Positions 1-11,016 of a DNA stretch of 64,000 bases are shown here, one piece after another. This stretch comes from Cichorium intybus. Taxonomy: Eukaryota > Streptophyta > Magnoliopsida > Asterales > Asteraceae. Numbering within the stretch: position 1 is the stretch's first letter; each line of letters begins with the position of its first letter. The position numbers and the translations under genes are program-made. The DNA lies in the NCBI GenBank assembly GCA_023525715.1, contig CM042012.1, positions 119,001,798 to 119,065,797 on the forward strand, read 5' to 3'. The notes beneath the pieces are model-generated. The model was not told where the DNA came from and searched no databases. It saw only the letters and a program-made list of their open reading frames with translations.

Positions 1-814
1 GTAGGTAATACTAGACGCATTTAAGTCTAGTATGTAGATATGTGTAGCTAATTCTAGACGTGTTTAAGTCTAGTATGTAGATGTTGTAACTTGATGTACA
101 AAGTAAAATAAATGCAGAATTGTTGTGCCTGGCAATATACATTAAGCGGATACTCATGGTTCCATAAACTGAGTATGTGCGGCTAGTAGTGCTGAGCAAA
201 AGAACACAGTCTAAATCACTATTGTGATAGTGAGATAGATTATAAGTAGTGACGAGACGAGAACATCATTACTATGTGTAATGTGTTGTTTGAGAACAAA
301 ATAGACATGTAATAGATGTTTGGTATAACATATGTTATGCGTATGGTGATCACTTATTGAATATCTAGTGATCATATGTAGTATGTAGCGATCACATCAT
401 GACTATTGTTGTGATCATAAGTAGTAGTAAAGATATGTGGTAGTTGCATATCGAATACTTTACCACCATGTAGCATGTTGTGACTATGTATATGTGTATA
501 TGAATATACATCGTAGAGATGTTGAATGATTATACCGTATGATACAAATAGATATACGTGTACAGTAAGGAAAGTAGATTAATATAGTATGTCTAGAACT
601 ATATGAATGTGATCTCGGTTGTGATTTATAGGACCATTTCCTTAGCAATCAAACCCTTCACCAGCAAGATGAGAGATGAATAGAAGTTAGAGTTCCTATT
701 GTATAATGGGAATTCCAATCTAAATGAGCATGCAGGTTTGTAATGAAACCTTGAGCAATTTGACAAGTTGCTATGAGATTCCGAGGACGGAATCTTTTGA
801 AGGGGGGAAGAATT
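1..814 (+). mobile_element. 3' internal end of outer Ty3/gypsy element (non-coding)
   Basis: No open frame of note. The stretch runs directly into a polypurine tract (about 795-814, core AAGGGGGGAAGAA) followed by an LTR starting TGTAACACC at 815, so it is the last internal part of a + strand gypsy element whose body lies left of the window. A GAGGACGGAATC sequence just before the tract resembles the GAGGACGAAATT motif commonly seen just upstream of gypsy 3' LTRs. Positions 10-85 hold two copies of a roughly 50-bp repeat containing TTTAAGTCTAGTATGTAGAT. Confidence 0.7.
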
Positions 815-950
815 TGTAACACCACATTACTTTTGGTAAGTAAATATATGTTAATCATAGTGTAATTATGATTTAATATGATGTTATAAGTGTTTGGGTG
901 ATTAGAACACCTTTTGGTTAGAGTTTTCGTGCGAAAAATGCCAAAAATGG

Positions 951-1105
951 GTTACACGGGCCGTGTAAATTGAGTACGGGTCGTGTAAAAGGTCGATGAA
1001 TTCTTACCGAGACTTACACGGGTCGTGCACTTTGAACACGGGTCGTGTTTCCTGCAGACCAATTTTTAAAGCATCCTGCAAGTTACACGGGCCGTGCTGC
1101 GCACA
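951..1105 (+). repeat. ACACGGGCCGTGT-type palindromic repeats in the outer LTR
   Basis: Five imperfect copies of a near-palindrome (ACACGGGCCGTGT or ACACGGGTCGTG) lie within 155 bases of the outer LTR. They are far richer in CG than the surroundings. Their function is unknown; they could be methylation targets or regulatory sites. Confidence 0.6.
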
Positions 1106-2184
1106 GACCCCACACTTTATATTCGTGATTTTGAGTCATTTGAGCAGAAATTCTAGAACAAAAACGCCCCCAAAACCCTAGAAACATTCCCTCTTCGTAT
1201 TAGGACCAAATCGGAAGGCTAGAACGCAAAAGATTGAAGTAATTTTTGATATCTCGCTTATTGAAGGTAAAGTTTATAGTTTTTAGCCCTTTTGAACGGC
1301 CGATTTGGTTGTTTTGGGTTGATTTCGAGTGATTATGATGAACCACCTATGATTAGTCGAAAATTGAGTATGTAGTAGTTGTTTGGATGTTTTGAAACGT
1401 TCTAGTCCCGAGCCTTGAATGTTGTGATCAAGTTTCAAGGTTAGATGGTAGAAAAACAAGGTATTCACCTCTACTTGGTATGTGTTTGGTTATGTAGGTG
1501 CTGGAAAACGTTAATGGATCGTTTGTACCTACTGTGGTGTTAGCTAAAATCATATAGAACTTCAAATCAGGTGAGTAACCCTGCCTACATGTTATTTGTA
1601 ACATGTTATGTGTATATGATGCTAGATTGATTCACAAGTATGTAAAGATTACTATGTATGAATACTATGTAATCCGGGTGTATCAAATGTTAGAAATAAC
1701 TTGTTATTACAGGTAAAGATGATGCATGTAGTAAATTACGTGTAAATTATGTAGACACATAGAGAATCCTATGTGATTATATGTGCTAGAAGTTTATGGT
1801 TATGATGTGAAGTAACTAGCATTGAGATAAGAGTCTCGTGTTCATTTGAAACGAGGTTTACGTATATCACAAGATGAGTACTTGTGAATAGGTACAACAG
1901 TGATATCAATGGTTTGCTTAAAGAGTACTTAGCAACCATAAAGAAGTATGCAAAATGATCATATATGATGAAATATATGCAGTATGATATATTATGTATA
2001 CAATACTTGTGATAATTTTACAGGTATGCAGGGACTGTTGGGTACGAGTACCTTACAGTCATGATGATAAGCCTTGTGGCCAAGTGATTTGGTTAAATTA
2101 CCCAAGATTTATTATGGGAACTTGTACAGTTCATACAGACCTTAGTGGTCGAGTGAGGACCCGTACTGTTCCAAATATACGGCC

Positions 2185-2231
2185 TCCGTGGCTAGGAGAT
2201 TGGATTTGATATCCAAATATATGGCCCCCGT
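2185..2231 (+). repeat. Left part of a ~41-bp minisatellite of the outer LTR
   Basis: One copy of a unit containing GTGGCTAGGAGATTGG and GATATCCAAATATA. The array continues at 9937-10140 on the far side of the nested element, which shows that the nested element landed inside this minisatellite. Confidence 0.8.
2227..2231. repeat. Left target-site duplication CCCGT of the nested element
   Basis: CCCGT lies directly before TGTAACGTCC at 2232 and is repeated at 9937-9941 directly after GTTACA. A 5-bp duplication is what Ty3/gypsy integrases make. Confidence 0.85.
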
Positions 2232-4179
2232 TGTAACGTCCAAATAAAATACACACAACCTGGTACTATCCACAAACATCTTACAAGCACACAAAATTCG
2301 GTAATGCACATATAACGTCTATACAATATAGTGAGAAACTCACCTGATAAGTAGAAGTAGGTTGCACACACAAGCACGTGATACTCAAGAATTTCCCTTC
2401 TTCCCTGAACCTACATTCCACATGGTACTGCTTAGAACGAATTAACGGTACCATTTATTGTTTATAATTATATAAGTATACATGTATTTTCCCGATACCA
2501 GCCACGTACCGTGTCTATACCCTCCCTTTACCTTATAAATACATCATTGATGTTATTAACTATCTTTAATAAGCATATATAAAACCAAACACCCGCTACG
2601 AACCCTTTGCCGCAACCAAGACCAAAAACCATGAAAGAAGACTTGACAGCAAGGCTGAATTTTGGACCCACGACAGGATTTGTAATCTTAAACCAAGGAG
2701 GGATTGAAAATAAAATCCAATAACAATCATGGGTAAACTAGACCCAAGGACAAGGTCACAGGGCCTGACCTCAGGTCATCTGTATTTTCCATTTGCAAAT
2801 GAAAAATCCACCAAATCACCATAAATTACAAAAACAGTCACAGGACCTACCCTCAAAGATATTAACCAAGAATGATAATCTGAGGGACTTAGGTTTTGAA
2901 TTTTGGTGTGAACAAACTAGACACATGTAGTGACATTTTCCCACTGGCCTTGCCCTTAAATGATTCTCCTACTATCACTTATGAATTTTACAAGTCAGAA
3001 TTCACTGTTCATCACAGCCCTGTACCAGTCAGTGAAGATTGGAAGTTTTACCTAAGCTAGCACACGAATCAGACCATGGTCTTCTGAATGTTGAAACTAG
3101 ACACTTAGACCTTTCCAGAAAGGTATAATTCACCCCAAATGGACCATTACACGATTTTATATGATTTTTACAAGCTGACCCAATTTTCAGGAACTTTAGA
3201 ATCACTAGAATTAACTGCTAAGGTTATGGTTTTCACCGACCTAACCCATCAAGACATCTATTAAGACCTCTTAAGATCTGAAGGGATTTCAAGGAGCTTA
3301 GAAAATCATAAACAACATGCACCATAAAACTAAACAACAACCCATACACTCCTTCACACAAATCAACACACGCAAGTGTGTGTAATGTGTGGAAGAACTA
3401 GAACCAATAATCTCGACAAGAACTTAAGAATATGACCATTAGAGTATCAAAATCAGGAGAAATACATGAACGACACCAAACACACACTCCACGGTGGAGG
3501 TGTGGTGATAGTAAAATTGTCGGCTAGGTAGAACAAAGAAGAAAATAATATTAGATGCAAGTTTACGAGTACCATACCTTCTTCTTGTTCAAGACTTTCA
3601 CCCACACACATGTTCAAGCACTTCTTTCCTATCCCTACTCACGAAGGCAGAAACAATACGCCTCTCCCTCTCTTTGGTTCATGACAACCATAAAAAAAAT
3701 GAAAAGAAAGAACCCAAAGCTGGAAAAATAAGAAACCAAGAGAGAGAGCAAAAGAGGTCTACGGCTCTAGCTAGGATTGTGTACAAATCCTTATCCTTAA
3801 TCATATTTAAAATTTGATTCTTATTCTCCTAACAAAACAAACGGTCCCACCCTTGCTTTACTTTCTTGACCGGAAGCTAACACAACCCACACGCAAGCCA
3901 TGCAACTTTGGTTGCATGACAATCTTGATCCCACAACATTTTAAATGTATTTTTAAAAGTCTTAAAATTAATAGAATTCCTCAAATTTAGTTTCAGAAAG
4001 TGACACAACCCCCAATCTTATAATCTATTTTTTTTTTCTAGTTATTATTATTATTATTATTACTACGCTAAAATAATTAATTAATTCATTACTTTCATTC
4101 TTATTACTCTTATTTATATTTACTAAAAGTAATAATAATAACTTGCCAAAAACAATGTATCAGGAAACGGGGTGTTACA
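2232..4179 (-). mobile_element. 3' LTR of the RKD-carrying element (internally deleted)
   Basis: On the minus strand it runs from TGTAACACCCC at 4179 to GGACGTTACA at 2232. It matches 7997-9936 of the other LTR almost base for base but lacks about 723 bp (7274-7996 of the 5' LTR). Only the last 10 bases of the LTR are kept beyond the gap. The missing part includes the 45-bp minisatellite. Confidence 0.85.
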
Positions 4180-4220
4180 AGTCTCCCCCACTTATAAGAA
4201 TTTCGTCCCCGAAATTCAAA
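4180..4220 (-). other. Polypurine tract and pre-LTR motif of the RKD-carrying element
   Basis: Read on the minus strand, an AATTTCGGGGACGAAATTC motif and then AAGTGGGGGAGACT lead straight into the LTR start. This arrangement is widespread before plant gypsy 3' LTRs and fixes the minus-strand orientation. Confidence 0.8.
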
Positions 4221-4845
4221 ACCAAGCCAACAGGTAATCTAGGTTGAGACTTTCATTAGTCCATAATTCCAGAAGATTAATAGTCTGTGAGTACATTCGC
4301 CCATATTTCATTTTACTATATTGGTCTATTAATTTGTCCATAACCACTAGCCCAACGACATGAGCCCAAATATGTTAAACTTTAGCCCATTAGACCTAAA
4401 GTCCAACACGGGATGAAAAGTCGTAATAAGTCAGGGTCAATACCTCTCCGATGTTAACAGATAGGTCCTACATTTTGTTTTTATGTGACATCACATCACT
4501 AATAATCACAACATACATCAGTCTGTATATTAAAGTAATCAATAAACGACACCACTATATACACATTTATTCCAAAAAGTCTCATCAATATCCTTTTATC
4601 ACTAGAGTCAAGCAGCGAATTTGAAAAAGAAACGACACTTAGGGTAATGAAGAGTCGCATCCATTGTAGATGGTTTGAATTTTCGATAATAAAAACGTTT
4701 CAGTTCCGTGTGTCCTTTCGGTTCCAGCTGCAAGATGATATATATATACAGGTATGTAGTATCATTCATTTCCACATTCATTTTCAGTCCCATCCTTTCT
4801 TATCACTAGTTGGTTTGTAAACGAACTCATATTTAAAGTCGAGTC

Positions 4846-6483
4846 ATGGAAAACAGATCTTCAATGGGCGATCTGTCGAACCCTGGACCTGGTTTCTCAC
4901 AAGGAGAGAGTACTTCAAACCAAGCATTCTTAACAGAGTTCGGTGACTCTAACATTCTTGACATCTATCATTCATAATTCGATTATCTTTCTAATGTTTT
5001 GTTTGATTTTGAATTATGGTACAGTCTTCCAGATATACTACCAATAGAGCAACTCCACGGTGAGCCGGAGATTTTTCCCGAGCTGAGCATTAACTCAGAA
5101 GATCCGGTGCACGCATCTTTAGACGTTACACTTGATCAGACTCCATACATTCTACCAGGTTAAATTCTTTTAAATGATTGCTTCTATGAATATTCAATTT
5201 TGTTTTATCATCTGACAATTGTTATTCGTAGACCCATCTGTGGATGATCTTTCTGGCTACAATCCATTCATCGACGTACCCTCAACGAGTAGTGAGATCA
5301 TCCCCATGAATCAAGAATTCATGACTGACATTCAGAATGAAAGTCAATTACAAACAACTCATAACATCAATATTGAAATGAATCCCGAACTTGGGGTTGG
5401 TTTTCAATATCAAAATCACCTTCAGGTGATTCAGAGGAACTTAGAAGGATTTCAAAATCCTGAGTCCATGATTGAAAACGTACAATTACCACCGATAGAA
5501 GCTACCGATTTTAATGAATCAATGTCCATATTTGGTTCAGAAAATCAGGATCATGTTCAAATGATCCCAAATATTAATAGTACATTTGAACTCAATCTTC
5601 CGATTCCGACAACCACAGTAGTTGGCACAACTAGAAGAGGTTTCAGACACTCATTAAGTAGAGAAATAATAGTCGAACACTTTAATAAACCAATTAAGGA
5701 AGCTGCGAAAGAACTCAACATTGGATAGACACAGTTAAAAAAACGCTGTAGAGATTTAGGTATCGAACATTGGCCCCAACGACAACTTAAGAGTCTGCAA
5801 ACTCTTATTGATCGTGTTGAGGTAAAGAATTACATTTTTGTTTTTAATTCCTTTATATCATAAAATTGTAATTACTAAATTTATTTGTGTCACAGGAATT
5901 TGGTAACGAGTTTAGCGGAGCAGCAGGATTATCAAAAGATTTAATACCCAACCTAAAAAGGGAGAAAGAAGCAATAATTGAAGGATCACAATCGGGTCTA
6001 ACAGACGGCACAAAGAAACTGATACAAGCTGCTCATAAGGTTGTATTTAGGAAAAGAAAAATTCAGGAAAAGGGGGAAACTTCATCAAGAACTCATACAC
6101 AACACCAATCTCTGCCATCTAATTCTGGTATGAGTAGTATTAACCCTGGTTTACTCGAGCCTACGAGTGAGGCGAATTTTGGAGGCTTTGTAGGTGACCT
6201 AGCCTGGTTTCCTCCTTCTTATAGCTATCCCCAACTGGTTCCGAATTGTAACCCTTCCTCATCACTGCCCTACATACACACGCCCCAAATGAGTCAACAT
6301 TTAACCCATAATCATGGGGTTATGGGTTCCAACCCTATCGAGACCCCACACCTTGGAGCTCCTCCTCCAATGACTGAAAACATACCCCTTCCAAATCCTC
6401 AAGAAGGTACAAGTCAACCTAATGACGACAAAGAGTGGAGTGTAGAAGATCTTTTCTGGCTTCCTTCTGATTCCTCAGATTAG
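4846..6483 (+). pseudogene. RKD-type RWP-RK transcription factor gene captured in a retrotransposon (two in-frame stops)
   Basis: RWP-RK proteins of the RKD group are nuclear DNA-binding regulators of egg-cell and germline identity in plants (family knowledge). I reconstruct three exons: 4846-5158, 5232-5821 and 5896-6483, with GT-AG introns of 73 bp (phase 1) and 74 bp (phase 0). The frame is continuous over 497 codons except for TAA at 4975-4977 (codon 44) and TAG at 5726-5728 (codon 270). The domain lies at about codons 248-301: the helix EAAKELNIG, then LKKRCRDLGI after the TAG, then HWPQRQ where RWPxRK is usual, then LKSLQTLID. The TAG sits where RKDs usually have Leu and could come from TTG by one change. 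The C-terminus has an aromatic-acidic stretch (VEDLFWLPSDSSD). The gene is antisense to its host element. It is probably non-functional in this copy, but the frame is otherwise well preserved. RKD membership is judged from memory of the family. Confidence 0.8.
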
Positions 6484-7248
6484 GTTAGTAGTTCTGTAAA
6501 CTTTTCTTAATGTACTAATATAAAATTATAGTAATGGATCACATGTATCGTCGTGTTACTACTTTTACTTATTATTATTTTTTTATATAACTACCCACAC
6601 CCTCAGCTAATTGGATTCCTCATGACCAACTCCCGATTCGAACGCGGATCCTTTCAATAGTAGGAGCTCTACTACTACCTTCCACACCTATCCACGTCCG
6701 TTCCAGGACTTGTCCAGATGTCCCCAATTTACTTCTTTCTGATAATTTAAAAAAAAACATATACCCCAGGTTATTTCACAAACATAGTTATATACAATTA
6801 TTGAATTAGAAAATCCTTCAAATAAAAAGGATCTACCTTACAGATACAACCAAACAAGGAACATAAAATAGGGTCAACTCCAACATTTTAAGACAATTTA
6901 GTCCCTACTTTCTACACTTTAATGACAATCCTTAAACAACTTATCAACACTAACATTTATTCACAATAACAGGCAACAAGTAATTATACACCAATGTGTG
7001 GTTTTCTAGCAGGCAATCAAGCATACATATATCATATATTATAGAAACATCAACAAAACTAAGCACTTAAACCTTTTCCCCACTGACGTCGGCTGACGGT
7101 ACACACTGCGTCTTCGCAACAATATTCATTTAACATATTACTCGAAAAACAACTTTTAATTTCTTGTAAAAATATATTTAAAGAAAACTTTTGAGTCTCA
7201 AGCTTGAGATCAAAACCCATCAAGTGAGTCGGATTCACTCAGGCTATT
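6484..7248 (-). other. 5' untranslated internal region of the RKD-carrying element
   Basis: About 765 bp between the captured gene's stop and the PBS. No coding frame is visible. It would be the leader of the retrotransposon RNA (minus strand) and also the 3' flank of the RKD gene. No packaging signal can be identified by eye. Confidence 0.5.
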
Positions 7249-7260
7249 GCTCTGATACCA
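7249..7260 (-). other. Primer-binding site for initiator Met-tRNA
   Basis: On the minus strand TGGTATCAGAGC, the standard complement of the 3' end of plant initiator Met-tRNA, lies 3 bases inside the 5' LTR end. It shows that minus-strand DNA synthesis starts here and fixes 7264-9936 as the 5' LTR. Confidence 0.92.
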
Positions 7261-7263
7261 ACT

Positions 7264-9936
7264 TGTAACGTCCCAGTTTTTAAACCAATTTAAAATAAAT
7301 AATAAAACAATTTCAGTAAAATCACCTTATATTTTAAAAACATTCACATCTCAAAATCCTTAATCATTTAGAAACAAAACATTTAATACTAAATTGGTCC
7401 AGCAGCGGAAGCCAACAAGGCAAAGTCAACTCAATACAAATTTTCGAAAGAAGCTGCATCAGTGTGTACCCGTCATGTCCGATCGTCAATTTCACCTGTA
7501 TAACCTGAAATGGTAATTTAATAGGAAAAGGATAAGCACACGGCTTAGTGAGTTCCAACATCTACATAGTATATAAATCATACATACTTAACCCCTACAG
7601 GAAAATACTACCATTTATCACGCATAACCTGCTATACTCAGTACACCGAACTATAGTCTTCTACTCAGCATTTGAGCCGCGCATGCTCTGTACGTCGAGT
7701 CATGCGTATCTGCTCAGTCGGAGCCGCGTATACCCTGTACGTTGGGTCATACGTATCTGCTCAGTAAGTCTAACACCTCTGCTCAGCACTCAGAGCCGCG
7801 CATACTCTGTACGTCGAGCCATGCGTATCTGCTCAGTGCATCTTGCGGACATCTCCATATTGCTCAGTACGTCGAGCCACCCTATATTGCTCAGTTCGTC
7901 GAGCCCGTACTATCTACATACTAGACCTAGACACGTCTAGTACTAGCCACACACTATATCCCAACACGTACAACTATAACAGGAATGTATAATATTAATA
8001 AAATACACACAACCTGGTACTATCCACAAACATCTTACAAGCACACAAAATTCGGTAATGCACATATAACGTCTATACAATGTAGTGAGAAACTCACCTG
8101 ATAAGTAGAAGTAGGTTGCACACACAAGCACGTGATACTCAAGAATTTCCCTTCTTCCCTGAACCTACATTCCACATGGTACTGCTTAGAACGAATTAAC
8201 GGTACCATTTATTGTTTATAATTATATAAGTATACATGTATTTTCCCGATACCAGCCACGTACCGTGTCTATACCCTCCCTTTACCTTATAAATACATCA
8301 TTGATGTTATTAACTATCTTTAATAAGCATATATAAAACCAAACACCCGCTACGAACCCTTTGCCGCAACCAAGACCAAAAACCATGAAAGAAGACTTGA
8401 CAGCAAGGCTGAATTTTGGACCCACGACAGGATTTGTAATCTTAAACCAAGGAGGGATTGAAAATAAAATTAAATAAAAATCATGGGTAAACTAGACCCA
8501 AGGACAAGGTCACAGGGCCTGACCTCAGGTCATCTGCATTTTCCATTTGCAAATGAAAAATCCACCAAATCACCATAAATTACAAAAACAGTCACAGGAC
8601 CTACCCTCAAAGACATTAACCAAGAATGATAATCTGAGGGACTTAGGTTTTGAATTTTGGTGTGAACAAACTAGACACATGTAGTGACATTTTCCCTCTG
8701 GCCTTGCCCTTAAATGATTCTCCTACTATCACTTATGAATTTTACAAGTCAGAATTTACTGTTCATCACAGCCCTGTACCAGTCAGTGAAGATTGGATGT
8801 TTTACCTAAGTTAGCACACGAATCAGACCATGGTCTTCTGAATGTTGAAACTAGACACTTAGACCTTTCCAGAAAGGTATAATTCACCCCAAATGGACTA
8901 TTACACGATTTTATATGATTTTTACAAGCTGACCCAATTTTCAGGAACTTTAGAATCGCAAGAATTAACTGCTAAGGTTATGGTTTTCACCGACCTAACC
9001 CATCAAGACATCTATTAAGACCACTTAAGATCTGAAGGGACTTCAAGGAACTTAGAAAATCAGAAACAACATGCACCATAAAACTAAACAACAACCCATA
9101 CACTCCTTCACACAAATCAACACACGCAAGTGTGTGTAATGTGTGGAAGAACTAGAACCAATAATCTCGACAAGAACTTAAGAATATGACCATTAGAGTA
9201 TCAAAATCAGGAGAAATACATGAACGACACCAAACACACACTCCACGGTGGAGGTGTGGTGATAGTAAAATTGTCGGCTAGGTAGAACAAAGAAGAAAAT
9301 AATATTAGATGCAAGTTTACGAGTACCATACCTTCTTCTTGTTCAAGACTTTCACCCACACACATGTTCAAGCACTTCTTTCCTATCCCTACTCACGAAG
9401 GCAGAAACAATACGCCTCTCCCTCTCTTTGGTTCATGACAACCATAAAAAAAATGAAAAGAAAGAACCCAAAACTGGAAAAATAAGAAACCAAGAGAGAG
9501 AGCAAAAGAGGTCTACGGCTCTAGCTAGGATTGTGTACAAATCCTTATCCTTAATCATATTTAAAATTTGATTCTTATTCTCCTAACAAAACAAACGGTC
9601 CCACCCTTGCTTTACTTTCTTGACCGGAAGCTAACACAACCCACACGCAAGCCATGCAACTTTGGTTGCATGACAATATTGATCCCACAACATTTTAAAT
9701 GTATTTTTAAAAGTCTTAAAATTAATAGAATTCCTCAAATTTAGTTTCAGAAAGTGACACAACCCCCAATCTTATAATCTATTTTTTTTTTCTAGTTATT
9801 ATTATTATTATTATTATTACTACGCTAAAATAATTAATTAATTCATTACTTTCATTCTTATTACTCTTATTTATATTTACTAAAAGTAATAATAATAACT
9901 TGCCAAAAACAATGTATCAGGAAACGGGGTGTTACA
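7264..9936 (-). mobile_element. 5' LTR of the RKD-carrying element (full length)
   Basis: A 2673-bp LTR, TGTAACACCCC at 9936 to GGGACGTTACA at 7264 on the minus strand. It holds the 723 bp missing from the 3' LTR. It shares GGTGAGTTTCTCAC and ACTCACTAAGC motifs with the other gypsy LTRs in the window. Confidence 0.88.
7672..7905 (+). repeat. ~45-bp minisatellite in the 5' LTR
   Basis: About three diverged copies of a unit with GAGCCGCGCAT, CTGTACGTCGAG and GCGTATCTGCTCAGT, followed by shorter derivatives ending TTGCTCAGT. The array lies in the section missing from the 3' LTR. Confidence 0.65.
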
Positions 9937-10145
9937 CCCGTGGCTAGGAGATTGGATTTGATATCCAAATATACGGCCCCCGTGGCTAGGAGATTGGATT
10001 TGATATCCAAATATACGGCCTCCGTGGCTAGGAGATTGGATTTGATATCCAAATATACGGCCTTCGTGGCTAGGAGTTTGGATTTGATATCCAAATATAC
10101 GGCCCTTGTGGCTAGGAGATTGGACTCAATGTCCAAATATAATAG
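9937..10145 (+). repeat. Right part of the ~41-bp minisatellite of the outer LTR
   Basis: About five head-to-tail copies of the unit with GTGGCTAGGAGATTGG and GATATCCAAATATACGG, decaying towards 10300. The first five bases (CCCGT) are the right TSD of the nested element. Confidence 0.85.
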
Positions 10146-10581
10146 CCTTTATGGCTAAGCGGTTGGGTTTAACTACCCGACATATTGCAGGAACCTTTGT
10201 GATTCATAACGGCTTTACGGCTATGCGGTTGGGTTTAATAACCTAACAAATGGTAAGAACCTTTGTGATACATATATTGACCTATGTGGCTAAGAGATGA
10301 GGCTTAATTGCCTAACATATACGATTAAAGCTGTTGTGGTCATATTACAATAAGGGTAGTGGTGAATCTTAATGATTTGAAATCATAAAAGTTGAAGAGG
10401 AGATAGATATAAAACCTTTATGGCTTACGATCAGAAAGGTCGTAGAGTAGATGATTTCATATTGGAAATCAGTGTGATGAAGTATCGTGTAGTGGTACCG
10501 AGTAGTGGTACCAAGTTTTCGGTTAGGTGTATACTTGTATTACTTGTATTACACTGTGCTTGTTTATTAGTAGCCTAGGTA

Positions 10582-10704
10582 TCAGTAGATACCAGTGTAA
10601 CTACAGAAAGAATATTTGTAGTTATTAATAATGAAATATAGCTGGTAGATACCAGTGTAACTACAGAAAGAATATTTGTAGTTATTAATAATGAAATATA
10701 GCTG
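10582..10704 (+). repeat. 60-bp direct duplication
   Basis: Two adjacent copies, essentially identical, of a 60-bp unit starting TAGATACCAGTGTAACTAC and ending GAAATATAGCTGG, near the 3' end of the outer LTR. Confidence 0.85.
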
Positions 10705-11016
10705 GTTTGATATGTTTATATTAACCGGTACTTATAAGTTGTTGTAGGAGATAACTACACCCACGTATTGGGTGATGTATTACATTTAAATAAGTTATTC
10801 ATGCTGTTGTTTTGTCACTCACTAAGCTTTGTAGCTTACGTGTGTATGTTATATTATGTGTAGGTTAGCAGTTGTAGCGCCCGGCTCAAATCGTGGGACG
10901 ATTCTCGATGGTAACTTCTTGTAGATTCCAGAACTCACGAGTACCCAATTATACTATTTATGTTATAAATTTGAAAATTTTTCTGGGTATACTCTGTGTT
11001 GAAACTGGGTGTTACA

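Larger units (their letters stand above)
2232..9936 (-). mobile_element. Non-autonomous gypsy-type LTR retrotransposon carrying an antisense RKD gene
   Basis: A 7.7-kb element on the minus strand: 5' LTR 7264-9936, PBS for initiator Met-tRNA 7249-7260, internal region 4180-7248, PPT at about 4180-4200, 3' LTR 2232-4179, and a 5-bp TSD CCCGT on both sides. The internal region is only about 3.1 kb. It shows no gag, protease, integrase or reverse transcriptase in any frame, so the element needs a helper. Its only recognisable content is a two-intron RWP-RK gene on the opposite strand (4846-6483). The two LTRs differ by about twenty substitutions by eye over 1.9 kb, so insertion was recent. Seen directly: ends, PBS, PPT and TSD. 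The gypsy assignment rests on TSD length and LTR sequence style. Confidence 0.88.
815..11016 (+). mobile_element. 3' LTR of outer Ty3/gypsy element, split by a nested element
   Basis: The LTR begins TGTAACACC right after the PPT and ends GGTGTTACA at 11016. Removing the nested element and one TSD copy (2232-9941) leaves about 2.5 kb, a normal length for large plant gypsy LTRs. Orientation is supported by a GGTGAGTAACCC motif near 1570 and CACTCACTAAGC near 10815, which recur in the other gypsy LTRs here. To its right lies a Ty1/copia remnant, which this element interrupted. The 5' LTR is outside the window, so the TSD cannot be checked. Confidence 0.75.

Noticed and set aside
9867..10158. Repetitive open frames over the 41-bp minisatellite; also considered as a CRISPR-like array
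   Set aside because: Units are adjacent with no unique spacers and the genome is a plant; it is a minisatellite in an LTR.
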